Positions 26,246-34,989 of a stretch of 43,334 bases of DNA are shown piece after piece; the stretch's first letter is position 1; each line of letters begins with the position of its first letter. The notes under the pieces are model-generated. The model ran no database searches and was not told the origin of the DNA. It was given only the letters and a program-made list of their open reading frames with translations. The DNA is from an uncultured Mycoplasmatota bacterium. GTDB lineage: Bacteria > Bacillota_I > Bacilli_A > RF39 > UBA660. The stretch is from NCBI GenBank assembly GCA_900554615.1, contig USIB01000004.1:1-43334 (forward strand), in the 5' to 3' direction. The position numbers and the translations under genes were made by a program.

Positions 26246-27514
26246 ATGAATATTATTGATATTATATTAAAGAAAAAAAATAAATTAGAACTTAGTGAAG
26301 AAGAAATTAAATATGTTGTTGATAATTTTGTAAATGGTAATATTAAAGATTATCAGATGTCTTCTTTGCTTATGGCTATTGTTATTAATGATATGACTGA
26401 TAATGAAGTTATTTATTTAACTAAGTATATGATTTTATCAGGTAGTAGGTTAGATTTAAGCAGTCTAAGTAATGTTGTTGATAAGCATTCTACAGGTGGT
26501 GTAGGGGATAAGACGACTTTAATTATATCTCCTATTGTATCTGCTTGTGGATGTAAAGTTGCTAAAATGAGTGGTAGAGGTCTTGGTTATACTGGTGGTA
26601 CTATTGATAAGTTAGAAAGTATTCCTGGATTTAATGTTAATTTATCTATTGATACTTTTATTGAAGAAATAAAAAATGTTGGAATGGCTATTACTAGTCA
26701 AACTGAAGATATAGCACTTGCTGATAAGAAGATATATGCTTTAAGAGATGTTACTGGAACAACAGAATCTATTCCTCTTATTGCTTCTTCGATTATGAGT
26801 AAAAAAATTGCATCTGGGTCTAAAAGACTTGTACTTGACATTAAAGTTGGTGAAGGTGCACTTATTAAAAATATTAGTGATGCTAAAAGACTTGCTAATT
26901 TAATGATTAAGATTGGTAAAGAAAATGATATGAAGGTTATTTGTTTATTAACTAATATGGATATTCCTTTGGGTAATAATATTGGTAATTCTGTTGAAGT
27001 ATTAGAGGTAATTAATTCTTTATATTATAATCCTGATAATAATTTAATGAAATTATGTATAGAATTATCTTCTTATATGGTTAAATTGGGACTTGATATT
27101 TCTTATGAAGAGGCTAAAAATAAAGTTAATGATGTTATTAGTAATAAGATGGCTTATAATAAATTACTTGAATTTATTAAATATCAAGGTGGAGATGTAA
27201 ACTTGCTTCCTAGAAGTCAATATGTTTATGATGTTAAAAGTGAAAAACAGGGATATTTGACTTCTATTTACTCTTTAGAAGTTGCAAAGTTATCTAGTGC
27301 TTTGGGAGCAGGCAGAATGAGTAAAGATGATAATATTGATTATTCTGCTGGTATTATATTTGAAAAGGGTATTAATGATATTGTAAATGTTGGAGATACT
27401 ATTATGAAATTATATACTAATAGACAGTTGCCTTTAATAGATGTTGATAAGTTATTTACTATTAGTGATAAAATGGTAGAAAATGTTAATTTAATTTATG
27501 AAGTTATTGAATAA
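26246..27514 (+). CDS. pdp: Pyrimidine-nucleoside phosphorylase
   Basis: Splits thymidine, deoxyuridine or uridine with phosphate for nucleoside salvage. The protein is 422 residues, usual for the deoA/pdp family. KHSTGGVGDKTTL near 80-92 is the phosphate-binding signature, and SGRGLGYTGGTIDKLE near 109 is the family pattern. KVGEGALIK near 205 stands where most members read a KVGxGAFMK-like motif. The GGTG at 26236-26239 serves as a weak ribosome site for ATG 26246. It is followed after 47 bases by the GlyRS gene. Confidence 0.95.
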   Translation: MNIIDIILKKKNKLELSEEEIKYVVDNFVNGNIKDYQMSSLLMAIVINDMTDNEVIYLTKYMILSGSRLDLSSLSNVVDKHSTGGVGDKTTLIISPIVSACGCKVAKMSGRGLGYTGGTIDKLESIPGFNVNLSIDTFIEEIKNVGMAITSQTEDIALADKKIYALRDVTGTTESIPLIASSIMSKKIASGSKRLVLDIKVGEGALIKNISDAKRLANLMIKIGKENDMKVICLLTNMDIPLGNNIGNSVEVLEVINSLYYNPDNNLMKLCIELSSYMVKLGLDISYEEAKNKVNDVISNKMAYNKLLEFIKYQGGDVNLLPRSQYVYDVKSEKQGYLTSIYSLEVAKLSSALGAGRMSKDDNIDYSAGIIFEKGINDIVNVGDTIMKLYTNRQLPLIDVDKLFTISDKMVENVNLIYEVIE

Positions 27515-27561
27515 TATGTATAATTGTGATATTATATTTAATTAAGAAAGAAGGAATTATT

Positions 27562-28938
27562 ATGAATAATATAGATATGGTTAAGTTAGTTAATTTTTGT
27601 AAGCAATATGGTTTTATATTTCAGGGTAGTGAGATATATGGTGGTCTTGCTAATACTTGGGATTTTGGGCCAGCAGGTGCTTTATTAAAAGAAAATGTTA
27701 AAAAGGCTTGGATTAAAAAGTTTATTCAAGAAGATGAGAATAATGTTGGACTTGATAGTGCTATTCTTATGAATCCAAAAACTTGGGAGGCTTCAGGACA
27801 TTTAAAGACTTTTTCTGATCCTTTAATTGACTGTAAAGAATGTAAAACTCGTCATAGAGCAGATAAGTTAATTGATGATTATGCTGGAAGTGAAATTGGA
27901 GATGCTATGACTCAGGATGAAATGATGGAATATATTAGAAGTAATAAGATTCCTTGTCCTAAGTGTGGTAAGAGCAATTTTACTGATATTAGACAATTTA
28001 ATTTAATGTTTAAGACATTTCAAGGTGTTACAGAAGATGCTAAATCTACTATTTATTTAAGACCAGAGACTGCTCAAGGAATATTTGTTAATTTTCAGAA
28101 TGTTCAAAGAAGTATGAGGCTTAAAGTACCTTTTGGTATTGGACAAGTTGGTAAGTCTTTTAGAAATGAAATAACTCCAGGTAACTTTATTTTTAGAGTT
28201 AGAGAATTTGAACAAATGGAACTTGAATTCTTTTGTAAACCTGGTACTGAACTTGAATGGCATAAATATTATAAAGATTTTTGTTATAATTATTTATTAT
28301 CACTTGGTATTAATAAAGATAAATTAAGACTTAGAGACCATTCAAAAGAAGAACTTTCTTTTTATAGTAATGCTACTACTGATATTGAATATTTATTTCC
28401 TTTTGGTTGGGGAGAATTATGGGGAATTGCATCTCGTACTGACTATGATTTGACTTCTCATCAAAAAGTTTCTGGTAAATCTATGGAGTATATTGATCCT
28501 GAAACTAATGAAAGATATATTCCTTATGTTATAGAACCATCAGTAGGTGTTGAGAGAACTATTTTAACTGTTTTATGTGATAGTTATACAGAAGAGGTAT
28601 TAGAAGATTCTACTACTAGAGAAGTTATGAGATTTCATCCTTTTCTTGCACCTTATAAAGTTTGTGTGCTTCCTTTAGTCAAGAAATATCATAGTGATAA
28701 AGCGATGGAAATATATAGAAATTTATCTAAATCTTTTATGACTCTTTATGATGAATCTGGTAGTATTGGTAAAAGATATCGTAGAGCAGATGCTTTAGGT
28801 ACTCCATTTTGTATCACTATTGATGATACTACTATTAATGATGGTATTGTTACCATAAGAGATAGAGATTCTATGAAGCAAGAGAATATTAAAATAGAAG
28901 ATATTGAAAAATATGTTGAAGAGAGAATAAAATTGTAG
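27562..28938 (+). CDS. glyQS: Glycine--tRNA ligase, homodimeric type
   Basis: Class II enzyme charging tRNA-Gly; the alpha2 form also found in eukaryotes, archaea, mycoplasmas and some Bacillota rather than the tetrameric GlyQ+GlyS form. ATG 27562 follows AAGGA at 27551-27555, giving 458 residues. GGLANTWDFGPAG is near 27. An insertion holds zinc-finger-like cysteines (CKEC near 93, CPKCGK near 133). Motif 2 lies at FRNEITPGNFIFRVREFEQ near 200, motif 3 at EPSVGVERT near 325, and the anticodon-binding domain follows from about 365. It ends in an intrinsic terminator that overlaps its stop. Confidence 0.97.
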   Translation: MNNIDMVKLVNFCKQYGFIFQGSEIYGGLANTWDFGPAGALLKENVKKAWIKKFIQEDENNVGLDSAILMNPKTWEASGHLKTFSDPLIDCKECKTRHRADKLIDDYAGSEIGDAMTQDEMMEYIRSNKIPCPKCGKSNFTDIRQFNLMFKTFQGVTEDAKSTIYLRPETAQGIFVNFQNVQRSMRLKVPFGIGQVGKSFRNEITPGNFIFRVREFEQMELEFFCKPGTELEWHKYYKDFCYNYLLSLGINKDKLRLRDHSKEELSFYSNATTDIEYLFPFGWGELWGIASRTDYDLTSHQKVSGKSMEYIDPETNERYIPYVIEPSVGVERTILTVLCDSYTEEVLEDSTTREVMRFHPFLAPYKVCVLPLVKKYHSDKAMEIYRNLSKSFMTLYDESGSIGKRYRRADALGTPFCITIDDTTINDGIVTIRDRDSMKQENIKIEDIEKYVEERIKL

Positions 28939-28955
28939 AAATTTCTCTCTTTTTC
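28919..28955 (+). terminator. Intrinsic terminator after glyQS
   Basis: A 9-bp stem (AAGAGAGAA at 28919-28927, TTCTCTCTT at 28943-28951) is followed by a T run. The left arm lies in the last codons of the gene. Confidence 0.75.
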
Positions 28956-28985
28956 TTTACATACTTAGTTTTTGTATGCTATAAT
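28956..28985 (+). promoter_or_regulatory. Promoter of the nucleotidyltransferase-like gene
   Basis: A strong extended -10, TGCTATAAT (28977-28985), with TTTACA at 28956-28961 as the -35 box and 18 bases between them. It partly overlaps the T run of the glyQS terminator. Confidence 0.75.
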
Positions 28986-29011
28986 TATTATGAAAATAGT
29001 AGGTGATACAA

Positions 29012-29953
29012 GTGGAAGAAAAAAACAATATTATTGTTTCATATATAGAGGATAAAATTAGTGAGTTAGAGAAGGCATCTATGTATGTTCCAAATGAGAA
29101 TAAAGAAAAATTAATTATGGCATTTAAAAATAGAAATGAAGACATTGATGTCATTAAGACTAGAATTGATACTATTTTTAATAATAGTGTTGCTACATAT
29201 AATGCTAATTTGGAAAAGATGGGCTTTTCTTATGATGATATTATTAAGGTATATGACAAAGTTAATAAAATGAATAAAACTAGTGCTAAAGTTTATTTAA
29301 GGGGTGGTATTGTTCCTTATTTATTACTTGGTGAATCTTCTTTTAGAAAGCATAGTAATTTAGATTTGATATGTAATAAAAAAGATATTCCTATGATAAG
29401 AGAAATCTTTAGAAAAAATGATTTATATGATCCTAAGAGAGATAGTTTGACTTATACTATTAATAATATTGATTATGGTTTTCAAGTAATAGTAGATGGT
29501 ATAAAAGTTAATATTGCTGTTTTTGAAGAAAAAGATAATTGTATTATGGAATATAATTTTGATTGTCATAATAGGATTGGTATTATTAAAAATATTAATG
29601 CTAAACTAAGTGAATATATTGTTCCTTATGTTTCTTCTGATAACAAAAAATATATGTCTATTTCTTTAGAACTTATTGCTTGTGATAAACTTATGCTTAA
29701 TAGAGAAAAAGATAGAATGGATATTGAAAAAATTAAAGAGTGTAATGGTATTAGTGATGATAAGATTAAGAATATGTCTCTTCCTGTTGTTAAAAAAGTT
29801 AAATTAATTGGTGACAATCTTGAATTTACTAGTACTATGCCAAGAATTAAACTTGATGTTCCTAAAAGACAGAAGAGTATGGGATTTATTAATATTGGTA
29901 CTATACTTTTACTTATTGGTATAGTTGTATGTTTTGTTTTAGGTAATAGATAG
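29012..29953 (+). CDS. Tail-anchored nucleotidyltransferase-like protein of unknown function
   Basis: A 313-residue protein. GTG 29012 is chosen because AGGTGAT at 29001-29007 fits it; GTG 29003 overlaps that site. A helical N-terminal third is followed near 95-125 by a segment like a minimal nucleotidyltransferase core: VYLRGGIVPYLLLGE, then SNLDLIC, which would provide an acidic metal site. The second catalytic carboxylate could be in GIKVNIAVFEE near 168. Near the end a single hydrophobic helix (GTILLLIGIVVCFVLG at about 294-310) would anchor it with the rest in the cytosol. The fold call is inference from pattern; the substrate is unknown. It has its own promoter and stands alone. Confidence 0.6.
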   Translation: MEEKNNIIVSYIEDKISELEKASMYVPNENKEKLIMAFKNRNEDIDVIKTRIDTIFNNSVATYNANLEKMGFSYDDIIKVYDKVNKMNKTSAKVYLRGGIVPYLLLGESSFRKHSNLDLICNKKDIPMIREIFRKNDLYDPKRDSLTYTINNIDYGFQVIVDGIKVNIAVFEEKDNCIMEYNFDCHNRIGIIKNINAKLSEYIVPYVSSDNKKYMSISLELIACDKLMLNREKDRMDIEKIKECNGISDDKIKNMSLPVVKKVKLIGDNLEFTSTMPRIKLDVPKRQKSMGFINIGTILLLIGIVVCFVLGNR

Positions 29954-29979
29954 ACTTTACAAAGTCTATTCAGACTGTT

Positions 29980-30016
29980 GACAAATAGGTAAATAAAAAT
30001 ACTTATTTGTCTTTTT
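29980..30016 (+). terminator. Intrinsic terminator at the left end of the IS
   Basis: A 12-bp stem with one G-U pair joins 29980-29991 to 30000-30011 and is followed by TTTTT. Its left arm overlaps the inner part of the left IS repeat. It would stop transcripts entering from the nucleotidyltransferase-like gene and so shield the element. Confidence 0.75.
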
Positions 30017-30074
30017 ATATTATAATTTTATCTTTTGTGATGTATTTTATAAGAATAGTTTAGTATCATCTTTA

Positions 30075-31472
30075 CTAGACATAGTGATGTAATGCAAATT
30101 TTTTGAGATTCATGCACGCATAAAGAAGAGTAAGCTCTCTATGAACTTTCTCCCTAGTTCTAAAGTATGTCTTTGTTAATCCATACTTCATTTTACCATC
30201 TGCAAAGACCCTTTCAATATGCTGTGGTCTTTGCTTATATATTTCTCGTACATCTTGATGATGTCTATAATCATTTACCATTTCTTTATATTCCTCCCAT
30301 ACATGTCTTAAGATTTGTTTATAATTAGATTTTGTACATTTTTCTTTAAATGGACATTCACTACAATCACATTTGTCTGCTTTATATATTTTATATCCAT
30401 CTTTATTGTATTTATCGTTTGAAATTAAATCTTTTCCATTAGGACAAATATAAATATCATTTAATTCATCATATACAAATTCATATTTTTTAAAATATCC
30501 TTTTTTATAACCTAATCTACTATATGGTAATGCTGGAATCATTTCGAGTTCTATTATTGTTTTACATATATGATTAGTTAAATATGCTGCATCTCCAACA
30601 AAATATTTAGTTTTTGAAATATCATAATTATTAGTAAAGTTATCAAAAGAATCATAAAAAGCAACTGAATCATGCATATTACTTGGATTTGTATCTACAG
30701 TTAGTATATAATTATTGTTATCACAAATAACTGATGTATTATATCCAAACATTTTTTCTTTATCACTTTTATATAGCATACCAGCATCTGAATCTGTATC
30801 ACTAATTATTACTTCTTTTTCTCCAATTACTTCTTCTGTATTTACTTCTTCATTACATTTTATTATTTTTTCAACTTCTTCTAAATATTCTTTTTCAGTT
30901 AATTCCGAATCATGTAAACCTTTTAATGCTATTTCTAACTCTAATTCTTTTTGATATTTTTTTGCTTCTATTTTTACTATTTCTTTATGATTTTTCTTTT
31001 TGTTTGCATATGCTTTTGTATTAGTTGAATCAATATAAACTGCTGTAGTATCTAAACAGTCATATTCAATTAATAATTCAATAACTTTATCAAAAACAGT
31101 TTGCAATATATCTTTTTCTAATTTACAAAACTTTCTTTTATAATTTTGCGAATATGTTGAATGATCTGGAACTTCTTCATTTATACCATATCCAATAAAC
31201 CATTTGTATAAAACATTATATTGTAATGCATCATAAGTTTTTCTTAAACTATCTTCATGAAAAAGGAACTTTAAAATATGAATCTTAAATAAAACAACTG
31301 GATCTATACTTGGTCTTCCAAATATAGAATATTGTTTTTCTACTTCATCATATATAAAGTTCCAATCAAAATATTCCTCAATAACTCTCAAAAAATGATT
31401 TTCAGGAATCATATTTTCTAAATTAATAATTTCACTTGAATATTGTTTCTTTGGTCTTTTTGTCATTGCCAT
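30075..31472 (-). CDS. IS1182 family DDE transposase
   Basis: A 465-residue transposase. ATG 31472 is used; GTG 31481 is only three bases from the AAGGAG and less likely. The N-terminal part is an InsH-like DNA-binding domain (FGRPSIDPVVLFKIHILKF near 50-70). The DDE core begins with VYIDSTNTKAYANKK near 145. A second segment reads YFVGDAAYLT near 285. The C-terminal zinc-knuckle-like part has CDCSECPFKEKC near 370, followed by the last catalytic region around ERVFADGKMKYGL near 430. Length and order match the IS1182 group. Its ribosome site lies in one arm of a long inverted repeat, described separately. Confidence 0.93.
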   Translation of the reverse strand: MAMTKRPKKQYSSEIINLENMIPENHFLRVIEEYFDWNFIYDEVEKQYSIFGRPSIDPVVLFKIHILKFLFHEDSLRKTYDALQYNVLYKWFIGYGINEEVPDHSTYSQNYKRKFCKLEKDILQTVFDKVIELLIEYDCLDTTAVYIDSTNTKAYANKKKNHKEIVKIEAKKYQKELELEIALKGLHDSELTEKEYLEEVEKIIKCNEEVNTEEVIGEKEVIISDTDSDAGMLYKSDKEKMFGYNTSVICDNNNYILTVDTNPSNMHDSVAFYDSFDNFTNNYDISKTKYFVGDAAYLTNHICKTIIELEMIPALPYSRLGYKKGYFKKYEFVYDELNDIYICPNGKDLISNDKYNKDGYKIYKADKCDCSECPFKEKCTKSNYKQILRHVWEEYKEMVNDYRHHQDVREIYKQRPQHIERVFADGKMKYGLTKTYFRTREKVHRELTLLYACMNLKKFALHHYV

Positions 31473-31488
31473 GGTTATCACTTACTCC

Positions 31489-31579
31489 TTTATAATACCT
31501 AATATAATTATATCACATTTCAATAAAAAAAGTAAGGTTTAGTAAGCTTTTTATTTAGGTATTATAAAAGCAACCTTAC
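31489..31579 (-). promoter_or_regulatory. Transposase promoter nested between arms of an RBS-masking inverted repeat
   Basis: On the minus strand an extended -10, TGATATAAT (31507-31515), with a weak -35, TTACTT (31530-31535, spacer 17), would start RNA near 31500. A perfect 12-bp inverted repeat, TTTATAATACCT (31489-31500) and AGGTATTATAAA (31557-31568), flanks the promoter. The downstream arm overlaps the AAAGGAG ribosome site. RNA from the own promoter lacks the upstream arm, while read-through RNA has both and would hide the ribosome site. A second 8-bp repeat (31532-31539 with 31572-31579) interleaves with it. Confidence 0.7.
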
Positions 31580-31679
31580 AATTTAATTATACAACATATT
31601 TAATAAAAAGAAAAGACTGTTTTTCAAAATCTTGCGACTTTGTCAACAGTCTGAAACAAGTATTGTTACTTGTCTTTTT

Positions 31680-32282
31680 TTATTTATTACAGTCACTTGT
31701 ACAGATATTAGTTTTAGTTTCTTCAAACATCTTAGCAAGTTTTTTCTTAAGACCCTCTAAGTCTTCATTTTTCCAATATTCTTCAGGAGTCTTATAGCCT
31801 TTAGTATCCCAAGCTGTTTCATCATCAAAATCTAATATTTCACCATCTTTTACCGCTATTACAGATGGAGCATATATTCTCTTATTTCCTTCTTCATCAA
31901 ATTTTAAATAATCTTTAAGAATATCTACCATTTTTTTATAATTATCTGTATTATCTTTTCTATCATTTAAAATATTATAATAATATACTTTTTCTACATC
32001 ATTTGCTTTAGCTACTTCATTTAAATATGGTACATAAGCAGTACACCATGGACACTCTGGAAAACCTAAATATACTACTCCTGTTCCATGTTCTAATATA
32101 TTTATTATCTCTTCAGCACTTCTATAAACAAAGACATTATCCTTAGTAACACTAGTATACTCTTCAGCAAATTTCTTACCATCAATATTGGTATTTTTTT
32201 CTTTATTTAAGTAAAGATATCCTAAAACTCCTAACGCTATAACTAAAACTACCCCTATTACAATTACTATTTTCTTTTTCAT
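31680..32282 (-). CDS. Membrane-anchored thioredoxin-like protein
   Basis: A 200-residue protein. An N-terminal signal-anchor helix spans about 5-25. A thioredoxin-fold domain carries a CPWC redox motif near 77 (YLGFPECPWC) and a cis-proline candidate in APSVIAV near 138. The C terminus has two more cysteines (NICTSDC). It resembles small thioredoxin-like proteins often annotated as bacteriocin transport accessory proteins; the likely role is a thiol-disulfide exchange outside the membrane. GAGGTG just before the ATG supports the start. The IS inserted 24 bases beyond its stop. Confidence 0.85.
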   Translation of the reverse strand: MKKKIVIVIGVVLVIALGVLGYLYLNKEKNTNIDGKKFAEEYTSVTKDNVFVYRSAEEIINILEHGTGVVYLGFPECPWCTAYVPYLNEVAKANDVEKVYYYNILNDRKDNTDNYKKMVDILKDYLKFDEEGNKRIYAPSVIAVKDGEILDFDDETAWDTKGYKTPEEYWKNEDLEGLKKKLAKMFEETKTNICTSDCNK

Positions 32283-32366
32283 TTTCTCACCTCATAATCA
32301 GTATAAATTATTTATTATTTTCTTACTATATAACTTAAGTTGAATTAACTAAACTCTAGGTTGAGT

Positions 32367-33074
32367 TTAATTGCAACTCTTATTCATAGATAATGGAACC
32401 TTGTAAATAGTAGTTTTATCATCTTCTGAAGTTGCACTTATTTCTAAAGTAATATTACTATTTTCAATATTCTTACATTCTTTAGCAAAATTATCTATAC
32501 TAAAATTTACATCCTTTAAAAAATCATTTAACTTAATACTACTATCTTTTTCATAACTATAACTACCTATTTGTTCTTTAACCATACCATGTTCTTCATA
32601 TAATATACATTCAATACTTTTATATAAATTATTATCAGTACCACCACAATAGTCTATATTAGATATATATAAATATGACTTATTCTTATTATAAGCTATA
32701 CTACCTGATATCTCAAAATTAGAACAATTCGATGATACTGTCTTAAAAGTAAATGAGTCATCATGAAATACAATAAATAAAATAACTCCTAATAAAACAA
32801 CAAATACACCTAATGAAATTAAAACTATCTTTTTCTTATTTACTTTTTTACTTTGATTATTTTCACTATTTTTCCCCTCTAGTAAATCATTAATATTAAT
32901 ATTATAGTCATCACATATCTGTTTAAGTAAAGATATATCAGGAATATTCTTCCCGTTTTCCCACTTACTAACTGCCTGATATGTTACTCCATATTTTTCT
33001 GCAAACTTCTCTTGAGTTAAATTATTCTTTTTACGAAGTTCTTTTATTAAGTTACCAATTCTCTCTTGATTCAT
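32367..33074 (-). CDS. Membrane-anchored XRE-family HTH regulator
   Basis: A 235-residue protein. An XRE/Cro-type helix-turn-helix at 1-65 contains LTQEKFAEKYGVTYQAVSKWENG. A membrane helix follows at about 80-102, then a 130-residue external domain with four cysteines that could form disulfides. Such an arrangement suggests a transmembrane sensor-repressor that passes an outside signal to DNA. The next gene on this strand encodes a thioredoxin-like protein with a CPWC motif, so redox sensing is possible but unproven. It lies 19 bases after the transglutaminase-fold gene on the same strand and may share its transcript. Confidence 0.85.
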   Translation of the reverse strand: MNQERIGNLIKELRKKNNLTQEKFAEKYGVTYQAVSKWENGKNIPDISLLKQICDDYNININDLLEGKNSENNQSKKVNKKKIVLISLGVFVVLLGVILFIVFHDDSFTFKTVSSNCSNFEISGSIAYNKNKSYLYISNIDYCGGTDNNLYKSIECILYEEHGMVKEQIGSYSYEKDSSIKLNDFLKDVNFSIDNFAKECKNIENSNITLEISATSEDDKTTIYKVPLSMNKSCN

Positions 33075-33093
33075 ACTACCACTTCCTATATTA

Positions 33094-34113
33094 CTAAATA
33101 CTTTTCTTATTTATAGTTGAGTTTACAAAATAAGAAATTAAATCTTCTGTCGACTCTCCCATTAATATTTTTTCTTCTACTTCTTGAATAAATAATAGAT
33201 TTTTCAAATCATCTTTGCTACCTTTTATACTTGGAATATATCCCAAACTTTCAACTTGAGAAATTGCATCATAAATAATATCATAAGAAATATAATTTTG
33301 TTTTGTCCTATACTCTTCTCTAAAACGATACAGTAAATCAATTGATTTTTCACTACTTTCTATAAAAGAATTATTTGTTTTTAAAAATAAAATATATTTA
33401 GAGAATAAACTAATATCAACAATATCTCTTGGATAAAACAACTGTACATTACTATTTAAAAACTTTTCAAAATCATTTTTAAATGTAATTCTTCTTATCA
33501 TATTGTTATATTTAATTTCTGAATTAATATCACTTTTAGTATCATTAGTTGGATCAGTATAAAAATATCCATCAATTCCATACTTTTCATCTTTAATATA
33601 AAAATAACATATAGCATGTTTATTTAATTCATCTGCTAACATTGTAATATTTATTCCAATTTGTCTACATAATATACATAAGAACTGACATATTCCAACA
33701 CAATTTATATAATCATCATTCAAAAACAAATATGGACTTCTTCCTATATCTGGATATTTATCATTAACTTGCTTGTAAAATTTGTAATTTACAACAAAAG
33801 AATATATAGATATAAACTTTTCAAAAAGACTAAGAATACTATTATTAATATTACTAGTCATATCAATTAATTTATTATTTATCATTAATATATCATTTGG
33901 TTTGTATCTACGACCATCTCTTGATTCAAACTCAATTGCATTTAAATCAGAAATATTTTTAAAAAAACTTGAATCAAAATATGAAATAGGTAAATCGATA
34001 ATAATTTTTTTGCCTTTATTGTTTTCAATATTCCAATTTATTGAATTAATATCAGAATCAATATTAGAAGAATTTTCCCAAAAACTTCCAATATTTAATC
34101 TTATTTCTTTCAT
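33094..34113 (-). CDS. Transglutaminase-like cysteine-protease-fold protein, unknown role
   Basis: A 339-residue soluble protein with no signal peptide. ATG 34113 follows GAGGTG at spacing six; a GTG at 34122 overlaps that site. A transglutaminase-like triad can be seen: C138 in NCVGICQF, H166 in NKHAICYF and D187 in YTDPTND, in the right order and spacing. The flanking regions are helical and not recognised. Members of this fold hydrolyse or exchange amide bonds. The first part has Trp/Asn-rich segments without a known domain. The function is unknown; the upstream position relative to the XRE sensor hints at a shared pathway. Confidence 0.65.
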   Translation of the reverse strand: MKEIRLNIGSFWENSSNIDSDINSINWNIENNKGKKIIIDLPISYFDSSFFKNISDLNAIEFESRDGRRYKPNDILMINNKLIDMTSNINNSILSLFEKFISIYSFVVNYKFYKQVNDKYPDIGRSPYLFLNDDYINCVGICQFLCILCRQIGINITMLADELNKHAICYFYIKDEKYGIDGYFYTDPTNDTKSDINSEIKYNNMIRRITFKNDFEKFLNSNVQLFYPRDIVDISLFSKYILFLKTNNSFIESSEKSIDLLYRFREEYRTKQNYISYDIIYDAISQVESLGYIPSIKGSKDDLKNLLFIQEVEEKILMGESTEDLISYFVNSTINKKSI

Positions 34114-34270
34114 ATTTTTCACCTCACAAAAAATTATTTCAGAATAATATTATCACTTCTTATACATAAAATATCTACATATATTATTTTATCATATTTT
34201 TTAATTTTGTCATATATAAAATTAAAAATGCAATAATTTTTATTTACCACATTTTCAATATTTTACTAAT

Positions 34271-34858
34271 CTACTTATCTTTTCTATCTCGATAAAATGC
34301 CATTATATTTTTTCTCTGTAAATCATATTCATTAAGCAAATAATGATATTCCGGAGATTGTGCAAGTAAATCACTCTTTTTTATTATATAAATCATATTA
34401 ATTTCACCGACATCAAATTTATTTAAAAACTCATCTAGTTTATCTTCATTTAATTTTGAAATATTAATATCGTGATAATATATTAATTTTTTTATCAAAC
34501 TAGTTAATTCATCCGATAATTCATATTTCTTCGAAAAATTCAAAAATATTTCGCAAGATTTAATCCAATGATTATAAAAATGACCGATATTATTTTCATC
34601 TTCTGTATAAGTATAAGGTTTACCAATATCGTGAAAAAGTGCTACTAACCTTAAAACTATGTTTTGAGGTACTCCATCTACAACACATAAAATATGTTCA
34701 TAAACATCATAAATATGCCAAGGATTATTTTGATTAAACCCTTTTGCCTTCTTTAGTTCTGGAATAATACTAAAAATATAATCTTCATTCTTCTTGATAA
34801 AGTTACTTGGTTTTTCTGTCAACAAAATATCAAATAATTTTTTTAAATCATTATTCAT
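34271..34858 (-). CDS. HD-domain phosphohydrolase-like protein
   Basis: A 195-residue protein. ATG 34858 is preferred because GGTGATAG precedes it; ATG 34870 lacks a ribosome site. The HD metal site is H52 region (WHIYDVYEHIL), then LFHDIGKP near 76, a further histidine in GHFYNHW near 94, and YYHDIN near 130. This pattern is that of HD proteins related to the C-terminal domain of bacterial CCA-adding enzymes, which hydrolyse phosphate esters of nucleotides or RNA. Here the domain stands alone. Substrate unknown. Confidence 0.85.
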   Translation of the reverse strand: MNNDLKKLFDILLTEKPSNFIKKNEDYIFSIIPELKKAKGFNQNNPWHIYDVYEHILCVVDGVPQNIVLRLVALFHDIGKPYTYTEDENNIGHFYNHWIKSCEIFLNFSKKYELSDELTSLIKKLIYYHDINISKLNEDKLDEFLNKFDVGEINMIYIIKKSDLLAQSPEYHYLLNEYDLQRKNIMAFYRDRKDK

Positions 34859-34989
34859 CACTATCACCATTCAAAACAATTATATCATACTTTAATACTT
34901 TATTATAGAAAAAATAATAAAGTTAACAATTTATAATAAAAATTATTTCTTTATACTTTTGATTAAGATTAGCAACTACCATAATAATA

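Larger units (their letters stand above)
29969..31655 (-). mobile_element. IS1182-like insertion sequence
   Basis: The ends are perfect 17-bp inverted repeats: TTCAGACTGTTGACAAA at 29969-29985, and its complement at 31639-31655. One full-length transposase gene lies between them on the minus strand. No obvious target duplication is visible outside the repeats. The element sits next to hairpins on both sides (29953-29968 and 31656-31676), which agrees with the known preference of IS1182 relatives for inverted-repeat targets. The element appears intact and possibly active. Confidence 0.85.

Noticed and set aside
33902..34147. 81-codon plus-strand frame
   Set aside because: Shadow of the transglutaminase-like gene start on the minus strand, without a ribosome site.
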